A stretch of 64,000 nt of DNA from Acidobacteria bacterium UBA7540 (lineage in GTDB: Bacteria > Acidobacteriota > Terriglobia > UBA7540), in assembly GCA_002478145.1 (NCBI GenBank), contig DLMI01000011.1, forward strand, positions 72,916 to 136,915. Direction: 5' to 3'. Under the pieces are notes generated by a model that was not told where the DNA came from, did not search any database, and saw only the letters and a program-made list of their open reading frames with translations. A program made the position numbers and the translations under genes. Position 1 is the first letter of the stretch. Each line of letters begins with the position of its first letter. Below, in pieces: positions 26,828 through 35,082 of this stretch.

Positions 26828-28167
26828 GGTTTCCTCGCAGTCAAGGTCTCCGGGTTGCTCTCCGGAGCAAGCTCCGGCGCTTGCAACGGCTCTGACACGG
26901 TATGGCCCCGGGGTGCGCTCACCAGCCCCGCGAGTAGCTCGAAATAGGCTTTCGCCTGCTGCGGGCGGGAATATTTCTCGCGCACTGCACGCCTGCCGTT
27001 CGCGCCCAGCGCGCGGCCCAGTTCCGGGTGTTGCCAGAGCCTGAGGATCGCTTTTGCGAGGGCGTCGGAGTCGTCCGGAGGGACGGCGATCCCAGCCCGT
27101 GCGCCGAGCAATATTTCTTTTGCTTCGCCTTCCACGCCCAGGATTACGGGTTTTGCGGCAGCCATTGCCTCAAGCATCTTGGAGGGGATGGCCGTTTTGA
27201 AGACCTCGCTTCGGCGCAGGGGCACCACACATGCATCCGCCGCCGCCAGGTAGACAGGAACCCTCTCCCGCGGCTGCTTGCCGAGAAAATGCACATTCGG
27301 GAGGCGCAGCTCCCGGCTCCGCTCCAGCAGTTGCTCGCGTTCTGCCCCCTCGCCGATCAGGAGGAAGACCACGTCGCCCCGGTCACGCAGCCGCTCGGCG
27401 GCGAGCAGCACCGTCTCCAGGCCATGCGCCATGCCGAGCGTTCCCGCGTAGAGGAGCACGAATTGGTCTCGGAGCCCCAGTTCTTGTCGTAGCTCCTGGC
27501 GCGCCTGTTGGCCCCTGTGGGACTGGGGATCCAAGCCGTAATCCTCCTCAATGGCGTTCCGCATCACCGAGATTCTTCTCTCCTCGAGGCCCTGTTGGAT
27601 CAAGTGCCGGCGCTTCCATTCCCCATCCACGACAATATGCGTGGCCCGCCGATAGAGAAAATTGGCGACCTGCCCCACGCTCCGGTAGAGCAAGGACCCG
27701 GCGGTCGTTTGTCCCACCCCCACCAGCGACTCCGGCCACAGGTCCCTCACCTCGAACACCCAGGGCAAGGACCGCAGGCTTCCCACCACCCAGCCCGACA
27801 CCCCGACCAGAATCTGCGGCGAGGTGGCGATGACCACCCCCTTACTCGGGGCCACGCAGCTTCCCGCCACAGCGGCGGAAAGCGCGAAGGAAGCGAAATT
27901 TGCCCCCCGGCCCCACAACCTCCGATTGGCAGAAGGGTAGAGCCACGTCCGGTAAACCTTGACTCCCTCGCGCTCCTCGCGCACAAACCCATGCCTCCAC
28001 AGTCTCCTGTATTCCGGGTGCAAGGTCCCCTCGGGATGATTGGGAAAACCGGTTAAGACTCTGACTTCCGCGCCAGCCCGAGCCCACTCACGGCTAAAAC
28101 TGTCAACCCGCGCCGCAGGGGCACAAGCCTCGGGCGGAAAATATTGCGACATGTAAAGGATGTTCAT
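26824..28167 (-). CDS. GT4 family glycosyltransferase (WbuB-like)
   Basis: The ATG at 28167 (447 aa) is preferred: the product then starts MNILYMSQYFPPEACAPAAR, the family-typical beginning, and sits 19 bases after the upstream stop. FEVRDLWPESLVGVG and ATHIVVDGEWKRRHLIQQG are characteristic of the WbuB/WcaI subgroup. KTAIPSKMLEAMAAAKPVIL is the donor-site helix, with KMLEAMAA in place of GLPxLEA. WbuB adds L-FucNAc in E. coli; here the sugar is unknown. Confidence 0.87.
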   Translation of the reverse strand: MNILYMSQYFPPEACAPAARVDSFSREWARAGAEVRVLTGFPNHPEGTLHPEYRRLWRHGFVREEREGVKVYRTWLYPSANRRLWGRGANFASFALSAAVAGSCVAPSKGVVIATSPQILVGVSGWVVGSLRSLPWVFEVRDLWPESLVGVGQTTAGSLLYRSVGQVANFLYRRATHIVVDGEWKRRHLIQQGLEERRISVMRNAIEEDYGLDPQSHRGQQARQELRQELGLRDQFVLLYAGTLGMAHGLETVLLAAERLRDRGDVVFLLIGEGAEREQLLERSRELRLPNVHFLGKQPRERVPVYLAAADACVVPLRRSEVFKTAIPSKMLEAMAAAKPVILGVEGEAKEILLGARAGIAVPPDDSDALAKAILRLWQHPELGRALGANGRRAVREKYSRPQQAKAYFELLAGLVSAPRGHTVSEPLQAPELAPESNPETLTARKP

Positions 28168-28186
28168 GCGAGAAGAGAAACCTTCC

Positions 28187-30082
28187 TCAGACCAAGGCAA
28201 GGGCCGTTGGAACAATTTCAACGCCTTCCTGGGCCAAATCCAGCGGGATGAAAGGCAGCCTTTGCCCAGCCGGCGTGAACGCGTACACAAGGCGCACAGG
28301 CAAATCACCTTTCCAGGTCCAATGGAGCGTTGTTTGGCGCTGCCGCACACCGAACTCAGGCGCGTACCAGCTTTCTCGCGCCGCCAATTCTCCAGACCAA
28401 TGGGTCGTCAAAAAATACTCATGTCCACCGAATCGTATTGTCCAGCCCGTGGCGCCCGCGCCGGCGCCACCAGGCGCGGAGTTGTTCTGAATCTCCACCC
28501 GAACCGCTGGGTGGAAGTGGATGAAGGACTCGACGACGTGCTTCCCCTTGCCGTTTAGTGAGTCGATCACCAACCAACTGTTCCTGGGTGTCAGGGCGAT
28601 CATGCGCGAGTGAATGACGCCGCGATGCTGGTAGGCATAATGCACTCCTTGCACGAAGTAGAGCTTGTTAATTTCGCCTGCTTGGAGTCGTCCCACCCTG
28701 GGACGCCGCCCCACGCGAAAGCTCGCCCAGACTTCGGCCTGCTCTTCTCCGTCAATGCGCAGCGTGTTGTGCGCTGCCGTGGAACGCTCGTAGAGCCGCT
28801 CCGCGCAACGCTCGTAAGTGCTCGCGCCGGTGTCAACCACCACGCGCTGGCCGTGCAGCGAAAGCTCGTAGCTGAGGACATCGCAATGGCCGTGCCCCGG
28901 CTGGTAGTCGGGCCCCAGAGGTCCACAATCGAAAATCAAGCAGCTTTCAGAACGCGGAGCGCGAAGCACAGCGTACCCGCTTTCGGGAAAAACCCTCACC
29001 TCCGGGCAGGAGCTCGATGATGCTTTGGCCGACTGGTTTGCCCGCGCCAGGAGCTCACCCGCAGGTCGCGCGATGCCGAATGCCGCGTCATTGAGAACCG
29101 GTATCTCACCGTCGGGATGAAGCATGCAGCGCAGGAAATCAGCCATCCGGGTCACCCCTCGCGACAGCAGCTCCGCAGAATTAGCCGTCCTCCCACACGC
29201 CTCGACCAAGACCTGGAGGTCCATAAGATCCTCCAACACTTCCGCGTGGTACATGGGAGATCGTTCGACATGCCCGCCATCGGGAAGAATTTGTTCCGCC
29301 AGTTCTCGCCCCAGCAGCTTTTCTCCCTTCCCCCACCAGCGCGAGCTTTCGGGCGCCTCGAGCAGCGCGCCGGCAAACATCAACGCCTTGATATTTTTCA
29401 TGAGGTGATTTGCCAAAAGATCCGTTTCCAGGCGCGTTTCAAGCGCCAGCGCCTGGATTCGCAGGCTGGCAAGGACAAAGCTGACGGCCCCGCCTTCTCC
29501 CAGGGCGTCCGCCCTTTCGGCGTTTCGGATTAAGAACTTCAACCAATTGACTATCCGTAAGGAGAGAGGATAGGGCTCCCACCCAATCTCCCCGCCCGTC
29601 TGGTTTTGCCTGCACCAGTCTCCCGCCAGCTCCAGCGCCTTGCGCAGGTGCATCCTATGCTGCGGGGCGCTGAGATCCAAATTGACAAAGTCAAAGTAAT
29701 TGAGGTGGTACAGCCAAAGCCGGCTGAATCCCTCCGATGACCAAGGAATGCATCCGGAGGGCGCATGGGTGACGTTCAGAAAACAGAACTCGCCAGCCTC
29801 GAGCATCTGAAGGGCTGAAGCCCGCTGCCACTCCGGGAACGTCGGAGGTGGCGAAACTTTCCGCAGGGTCACGGGGGCGGGCTTCCACCCTCGGAGCTTG
29901 TGGCGCGGCAGCATACGCCGCTGAGCCAAAGCGGCAAGTTGCGCCCAGCGCAAGTGCCGCACCGTCCGCCAGTAGGTCCCCACGCCAGGCGTTGTCACCC
30001 GGGGTGCGAACTCTGGTAGGCGGACTTCGCCGTCTCGGCTGACTGCGGGCTGCGGTTCGAGTCCAGGTATTGTCAGTGCCAT
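28187..30082 (-). CDS. Heparinase II/III-like (alginate-lyase-type) protein
   Basis: A 631-residue protein without an obvious signal peptide. An (alpha/alpha) toroid N-terminal half contains NHLMKN at 225-230 and PDGGHVERSPMYH at 267-279, holding candidate catalytic Asn/His/Arg/Tyr residues. The beta-sandwich half has GHGHCDVLSYELSLHG, VVDTGASTYE and AAHNTLRIDGEEQAEVW. Members cleave or, in biosynthetic clusters, may modify uronate-containing chains. It lies between a GT4 gene and a methyltransferase gene, so a role in editing or recycling the locus polymer is likely; it also hints that the polymer contains uronic acid. Confidence 0.85.
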   Translation of the reverse strand: MALTIPGLEPQPAVSRDGEVRLPEFAPRVTTPGVGTYWRTVRHLRWAQLAALAQRRMLPRHKLRGWKPAPVTLRKVSPPPTFPEWQRASALQMLEAGEFCFLNVTHAPSGCIPWSSEGFSRLWLYHLNYFDFVNLDLSAPQHRMHLRKALELAGDWCRQNQTGGEIGWEPYPLSLRIVNWLKFLIRNAERADALGEGGAVSFVLASLRIQALALETRLETDLLANHLMKNIKALMFAGALLEAPESSRWWGKGEKLLGRELAEQILPDGGHVERSPMYHAEVLEDLMDLQVLVEACGRTANSAELLSRGVTRMADFLRCMLHPDGEIPVLNDAAFGIARPAGELLARANQSAKASSSSCPEVRVFPESGYAVLRAPRSESCLIFDCGPLGPDYQPGHGHCDVLSYELSLHGQRVVVDTGASTYERCAERLYERSTAAHNTLRIDGEEQAEVWASFRVGRRPRVGRLQAGEINKLYFVQGVHYAYQHRGVIHSRMIALTPRNSWLVIDSLNGKGKHVVESFIHFHPAVRVEIQNNSAPGGAGAGATGWTIRFGGHEYFLTTHWSGELAARESWYAPEFGVRQRQTTLHWTWKGDLPVRLVYAFTPAGQRLPFIPLDLAQEGVEIVPTALALV

Positions 30083-30194
30083 TCTTCGAATGAAATCAGC
30101 GCCCAGAGGTGGAGAGGATAGTCTCGCCGGCCGCGAATGAAATCCCGAATCAGTTCTTCCAGTGCATCCGGTCGGGATATTCTGCCCCCTTGAA

Positions 30195-30911
30195 CTATGG
30201 CGCTGTGGCAGTCCTATCCTCCAACTTGGTGGCGATGATCGTGGCCATGGCCGAGCTGTCCCTCCCCACCTGCTCGGTTCGCATCCCGTTGTCGCTCAGC
30301 ATCGCCGCCCATCTACCAAATGAAAAGCGATTGACGGACAGAGCGAGGTAGCCCAGGTAAGCCATACCCCTAGCGCTGAATAGGTAACCTAGACGGCAGA
30401 CCGGAGGAAATTTCATAAGTGCCTGGAGAAAGCCTTCGAGCCTCCTGCGCCAATGAGAGGGATTGGGCACGGTGATCACTAGTACGCCGTTGTCTCCTAG
30501 TACCCTTGCAAGCTCTGCAATTTGGGCGAGTGGATTGGGTACATACTCGAGCACGCTCGACGCCACTACCCCTCGAAATGTCCCTGGGCCGAACGGAAGG
30601 CGAGAGTATTCGCCCGGTTCGCCCTGCACGAATTCAATCTCCTGGCCCTCGCACCGCTGTCGAGCTGCCGCGAGCATAGCCCTGGAAATGTCGAATCCGG
30701 ATACGTTGAAACCGGCGCGCTTCAGGGCCAGCGTCACATCGCCGCTGCCACAACCAAAATCCAGTACCCGAGAGCCCGTGGAGAGGCGCTGCCGCAGCGG
30801 CCGGGTAACCGCCTCGATCCTGTGATGCATGCTCCCGCCCTCAGCATACTTGTTGCTCCACTGGCAGGCGAGGCCGTCGAAGTAATCTACCAGAGTCACA
30901 AAGCACACCAT
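30195..30911 (-). CDS. Class I SAM-dependent methyltransferase
   Basis: A 238-residue methyltransferase. VLDFGCGSGDVTLALKRAG (about 49-67) is motif I, followed by VSGFDISRAMLAAAR and VVASSVLEYVPNP (motif II/III region). The C-terminal half (RLGYLFSARGMAYLGYLALS) is hydrophobic and could form an acceptor lid. It may methylate a sugar or nucleotide sugar; the target is not evident. The spacing to the flanking genes is 112 bases downstream and 54 upstream, with no repeats in either gap. Confidence 0.83.
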   Translation of the reverse strand: MVCFVTLVDYFDGLACQWSNKYAEGGSMHHRIEAVTRPLRQRLSTGSRVLDFGCGSGDVTLALKRAGFNVSGFDISRAMLAAARQRCEGQEIEFVQGEPGEYSRLPFGPGTFRGVVASSVLEYVPNPLAQIAELARVLGDNGVLVITVPNPSHWRRRLEGFLQALMKFPPVCRLGYLFSARGMAYLGYLALSVNRFSFGRWAAMLSDNGMRTEQVGRDSSAMATIIATKLEDRTATAP

Positions 30912-30965
30912 CCCATTCCCGGCTCAAGGCAGCGCGTTCTCCGTCCGTTCCAGAGAGCCCTGAAT

Positions 30966-31880
30966 TCATGGCTGGACGGGTTCATTGCGAATCTCTCGCT
31001 CGATAATCTTGGCGTCGATCAGGAACCTCACCCAGAAGCTCCACAACACGTGGTAGATGAACCCCTCGCGACCGTCCAGAAAGCCGCCCTTGAGGAAGTA
31101 GTTTCGCAATAAGAACAGAAACGGACGCAGGAGTAATGGCAGTCGGTTCCACAGGTGCAGCTTGATCCAGCGTTTCCTTTCAGGCTGGGCGCCCCAGAGG
31201 CTAGCCGGGATCGAAGCCTCGTACCCTCCCCGGAATCGCTCAGAAAAGTACTCCTCAGCCTCCAGATCGGAATACGCATCATGTCGTTCGATCCAGGCAG
31301 AAAGCGGGCGATTATCTCGATGGTCGAACGGCTCATCAAGTCGGCCTGCTGCCCCGGTCAACAGGACGTGCTCATTCACTTCGCGGTCTTCGTACCGACC
31401 GGCTTGCCGCCTGAACAGCCGCAGGATCCAACTAGGTGAAAGCCCTCCATGCTTGAGCCAACGCCCAAGAAAATAAAACCTGCGATTCAGGTAGTAGCCC
31501 GCGTAGTGGCTATCGGGACTGCTCGCCACACGGCGAATCTGCTCCGCGAGCGGTGGAGGGATTTGCTCGTCCGCGTCCAGGAACAGTACCCACTGGTTGG
31601 AAATCGGGAGGTTATCAAGCGCCCAGTTGCGCTGGCGGGCATAGCCCTCGAAAGGATGAACGTAGACTTTAGCCCCCATCGCCTTGGCGATTTCAACGGT
31701 GCGATCCGTACTAAATGAGTCGACAACGAAAACCTCACCCGCCCAGCGGAGACTCTCGAGACAGCGTGCAATATTGGCTTCCTCGTTGTAAGTGATTATC
31801 AGAACACTTACGGGGGCGAGTCGTGCGGGCTCCATCTCGCTATGCACGATGTCAGGCACCGAGCGATACAACCCGCTCAA
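30966..31880 (-). CDS. GT2 family glycosyltransferase (WaaE/KdtX-like)
   Basis: A 304-residue GT-A enzyme with VSVLIITYNEEANIARCLES, VVDSFSTDRTVEIA and LFLDADEQIPP (the DXD-equivalent), then EHVLLTGAAGRLDEPFDH. The combination of NEEANI and the C-terminal GFIYHVLWSFW is typical of WaaE-like core beta-1,4-glucosyltransferases. Its first ~15 codons overlap the upstream GT4 gene by 29 bases; an internal ATG at 31835 is an alternative start without a better ribosome site. Confidence 0.87.
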   Translation of the reverse strand: MSGLYRSVPDIVHSEMEPARLAPVSVLIITYNEEANIARCLESLRWAGEVFVVDSFSTDRTVEIAKAMGAKVYVHPFEGYARQRNWALDNLPISNQWVLFLDADEQIPPPLAEQIRRVASSPDSHYAGYYLNRRFYFLGRWLKHGGLSPSWILRLFRRQAGRYEDREVNEHVLLTGAAGRLDEPFDHRDNRPLSAWIERHDAYSDLEAEEYFSERFRGGYEASIPASLWGAQPERKRWIKLHLWNRLPLLLRPFLFLLRNYFLKGGFLDGREGFIYHVLWSFWVRFLIDAKIIEREIRNEPVQP

Positions 31881-32979
31881 AGTCCTTCAAGTAGGTAGAT
31901 GCGATTACGGGAAGGGCAAAGTCGGAAGCTGTCTGCCTCGCCGCTTGGCCTGCCTGACTTAGCCAGTCCCACGAGCGCAGCGCGGATTCGAGCGTCTTGG
32001 CAAGCTCGGCGACTGGCTCTGGCGCGCGGTGGTCAAAGGAAAGACCGTTCGTCCCCTCCGCGAGAAAGTCCCGAAAGCACGCGAGGCGCGAGACCAGGAT
32101 CGGACACCCAAAGGCCATGGCTTCCAGCGGGGCCAGCCCAAGCGCCTCTCCCTGGTCTGCGAGGGACGGGTAGACAAATAGAGCCGCCCGCCGGTACCAA
32201 GCCTCAAGCTCGTCCTCATTGAAAACCGGCCCCACCCATTCCACCGGGGGGCCCAATGCGACGGACCGCTCCTCCAAACGCCGGCGGTAAGCTTCTCCTC
32301 CCCCCCCGCTCGCCTCTTCCCATGGGCCAACGATGGCGAGGCGCCACCCAGTGCCCCCCTTCAGGAGGCCGAAAGCTTCTACCAAATAATCAAGGCCTTT
32401 TTCGGGGTGAATGCGTCCCACGTAAAGAACCAGCTTCTCCGTTTTCTCGGAGGCAGAGTCGCCACCGGTGAAGTCCCCACGCATGATTGGATACGGAATA
32501 TGGCACACCTTCCCCCCGTCGGCAGGGATTTCTTTGCGGATCGCGTCCGCGACGGCTCGCGAAATAGTCTGAATGCGGCTTGCGTGGCGGTAAAAGCGCA
32601 TCTGGCCTTTGGGATACCGGGCCACGTGGACGTAGAGTGCTCCGAATCGCCGGGTGCGGATCAGGAGCGGAAGCACGGGGTTGTTGGTCACCAAAATATC
32701 GGCTTTAGGGAGCACCCTCAGCACGCGCAGTGCGTACCAGAGGTCCCTCCACACGACCACGCGTCTCTTCGACGAGAACTCAAAACCCCTTACCCGCACA
32801 TGATGGACGCCATCCAGCCATTGCTCATCCGGAAGCTCTGAAAATGTGCGGGAGACGTGCGTTACCTCGTGCCCTCTCTTTGCGAACTCTCTTCCAAGAC
32901 TAAACCACACCTTCTCTATAGCTCCGCCACGGATCGGGGGGATAGGCAACGTGCCTCCTTGGACGATAGTGATCTTCAA
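31852..32979 (-). CDS. GT4 family glycosyltransferase
   Basis: The best start is a TTG at 32979, with GAGGA 6 bases upstream, giving 375 residues beginning with KITIVQGGTLPIPPIRGGA; an upstream extension adds 35 unrelated residues. PPIRGGAIEKVWF is the acceptor loop. VLYVGRIHPEKGLDYLVEAF and EALGLAPLEAMAFGCPILVS carry the GT4 donor site. Sugar is unknown. Confidence 0.86.
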   Translation of the reverse strand: MKITIVQGGTLPIPPIRGGAIEKVWFSLGREFAKRGHEVTHVSRTFSELPDEQWLDGVHHVRVRGFEFSSKRRVVVWRDLWYALRVLRVLPKADILVTNNPVLPLLIRTRRFGALYVHVARYPKGQMRFYRHASRIQTISRAVADAIRKEIPADGGKVCHIPYPIMRGDFTGGDSASEKTEKLVLYVGRIHPEKGLDYLVEAFGLLKGGTGWRLAIVGPWEEASGGGGEAYRRRLEERSVALGPPVEWVGPVFNEDELEAWYRRAALFVYPSLADQGEALGLAPLEAMAFGCPILVSRLACFRDFLAEGTNGLSFDHRAPEPVAELAKTLESALRSWDWLSQAGQAARQTASDFALPVIASTYLKDFERVVSLGA

Positions 32980-33110
32980 AGCAGTTCCTCGTGCATGTCT
33001 TGGGAGGCGGTAAGGGAATGCCTTCAACCTGCAGCATGCCTCTGGCTCTCCTCCACCCAGCTTAATGTCAGGCTGCACCCGCATAGGGCATTGTCGAACG
33101 CTCGCGGCCT

Positions 33111-33752
33111 TTAGTAGAAGTAGATGTCAGTGCTGGTCACCCCAAGGCGGCAGGGCCCAGTCCCCTCAAACACGCGGACTCTTTTCGCCGACTTCCGTAG
33201 CGCCCTGTAGGTGGGCCTCCACGAGTCGTCCACGACGATGATCCCATCCCGAGCGATGTTCTGTTCCGCCCTCTTGAAGCAGAGAGGCCGCTCGTTGTAA
33301 CTCCAATCCTGCCCGTCAATTAAAACAACGTCGTAGGTTTCTTCGCCTATCGCGTTCAGGTAAGCGGAACGCGCAAAATTGTTTGGGTTCCTGAAATCGA
33401 ACGGGCAAAGGTGGATCTGGACATTTGTCATGCCATTCAGAGCCAGCCTGTCGCTGACGAGGTTGAACCAGGCCTGATCATCTTCGACCGATACCACCCG
33501 GCGACATCGACGTGCAAAGAATAAAGTCGACCCTCCGGTTCCGTATTCGAACACATGCATTCTTTCGCTCAGGAAACTTTTCAAAAAATCGATAGCCTCC
33601 CAGGACAGCCAGGGAACCTCCAAGTCGACAGGGACTTGCTTGCGGAACCATAGGTTTATTAGGCTCCATCTTACATAGCGTGGTATGTCGGTGGGACCGG
33701 TGAGCAAATGCTTGCCCACTAGCATTACCCGTTGCGAATTACTTAAGTCCAT
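33111..33752 (-). CDS. SAM-dependent methyltransferase-like protein
   Basis: A 213-residue protein with FEYGTGGSTLFFARRC as a motif-I-like glycine loop, RVVSVEDDQAWFNLV with the acidic end of strand beta-2, and YDVVLIDGQDW followed by GIIVVDDSWRP. This pattern matches class I methyltransferases of the type often annotated as FkbM-like or Methyltransf_24. It may modify a glycan residue; whether it methylates or only binds SAM is not shown. It is 131 bases from the next GT4 start. Confidence 0.75.
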   Translation of the reverse strand: MDLSNSQRVMLVGKHLLTGPTDIPRYVRWSLINLWFRKQVPVDLEVPWLSWEAIDFLKSFLSERMHVFEYGTGGSTLFFARRCRRVVSVEDDQAWFNLVSDRLALNGMTNVQIHLCPFDFRNPNNFARSAYLNAIGEETYDVVLIDGQDWSYNERPLCFKRAEQNIARDGIIVVDDSWRPTYRALRKSAKRVRVFEGTGPCRLGVTSTDIYFY

Positions 33753-33909
33753 CCGCCTTCCCTCATACGAACATTAGGAAAACGAGGTCACGGCAGTGGC
33801 GGATTTTGGGTCGCCAGGCTGTGTGGGACACGGGGCAAAGACGCGATCGGGGCGCCAAAGGCGTATCGGCGACCTCTCCAGTCCTCCCGACGCAGCCAGA
33901 GTGATGCCC

Positions 33910-35082
33910 TCAACGAACGAGATGCCCCACCGCCCCCAGTAGTCGAGTGGCGTGATCTTGCCATTTGAAGCGACTGGCCGCGCGCCTGCGGCCACTCTCG
34001 CTGCACTGCTGCCGCAGAGCTTCGTTGGCGGACAGTAAGCGGACCTTCTCAGCCAAGTCATCCGGGTCCCATGTCCGGAAGTAAAGCGCCGATTCCCCAC
34101 AAATCTCCCGATTCACAGGCGTGTCTGCGGCCACGATGGGCAGACCGTAGGCCATTGCCTCGACCATGGGGAAGCCGAACGACTCGATGAAGGAGGGAAA
34201 GACAAAGAGGTCGGAGCCGAGATAGAGGCGTTCTACCTCTCGCTTCCCTAACGGACCAACGAACTGAACGCATCGGGCAATTTCGGGCGCTTGCGCGAGG
34301 GCTATGTCCTCCAGCCGCCCGACCGCGTTCCTTACCAATTCCCAATGTGGGTTGGCCGTGGTCTTCAACACGAACCCCCTGCCGCCATCCCGGTTCAAGA
34401 GGGGCATCGCTTTGAGGAGAGTGTCCAGGTTCTTGTGCTCGGCGTAAAGGGATACGTACAGCAGTCTCATGGGGGAGGGCCCGGACGTGTCTTCATGCCC
34501 GGATGGTGCAGGGAAGGTCCCGGCTACCCCGTTATGAACTTCAGCCCCGTAAGCATTGACCATGGCCTTGTGGGGCGGGACCTCAACGTACTCCCTCAGT
34601 TCGTCTAACATAGCCTGCGTCGGCGTCATCACCACATCCGCATTGCGGACGCTACATCCAATCAGCCACCGGCCCAACCAGAACGCAGTCCTCCTCTTCA
34701 GGCTCTGCCTCGGCACAATCATCTCTTGGTACAGCTTCGAGAAATAGACAGCGTTCCGGACGAGCAGGATTTGCTTGACCGGGCAACGAAACATCGCAAA
34801 GTTGGCGGTGGAGAATAACACATCCACTCTCTCCCGGCGCAGGAAGCGACGGAGAGTGACTTGCTCCCACCAGAATCTCTTCCCCCACGCCCCGTGCCCC
34901 ACCGAGGTTGCAACGAGCCGCACATTCCGAGGCAATCCCTTCTGCCTCTCCGCCGTCTCAGGCGGCAAGAAGACGTCGAACTCGTAGCCGCTTTCGGGCG
35001 GGGGCAGGCAACGAAGCACGTTGGTGGTGTAGGTGATCGCCCCACCCATTTTGGCCGAGACGGCATTGATGACGACCTTCAA
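33910..35082 (-). CDS. GT4 family glycosyltransferase
   Basis: The TTG at 35082 is chosen: GGGAG lies 5 bases upstream and TTGA overlaps the asparagine synthase stop exactly. That yields 390 residues starting with KVVINAVSAKMGGAITYT. MGGAITY is the acceptor loop; LLYVSLYAEHKNLDTLLKA and PSFIESFGFPMVEAMAYG the donor side. A longer in-frame extension would read through the end of the preceding gene and is unlikely. The 157 bases downstream (33753-33909) hold nothing recognised. Confidence 0.87.
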   Translation of the reverse strand: MKVVINAVSAKMGGAITYTTNVLRCLPPPESGYEFDVFLPPETAERQKGLPRNVRLVATSVGHGAWGKRFWWEQVTLRRFLRRERVDVLFSTANFAMFRCPVKQILLVRNAVYFSKLYQEMIVPRQSLKRRTAFWLGRWLIGCSVRNADVVMTPTQAMLDELREYVEVPPHKAMVNAYGAEVHNGVAGTFPAPSGHEDTSGPSPMRLLYVSLYAEHKNLDTLLKAMPLLNRDGGRGFVLKTTANPHWELVRNAVGRLEDIALAQAPEIARCVQFVGPLGKREVERLYLGSDLFVFPSFIESFGFPMVEAMAYGLPIVAADTPVNREICGESALYFRTWDPDDLAEKVRLLSANEALRQQCSESGRRRAASRFKWQDHATRLLGAVGHLVR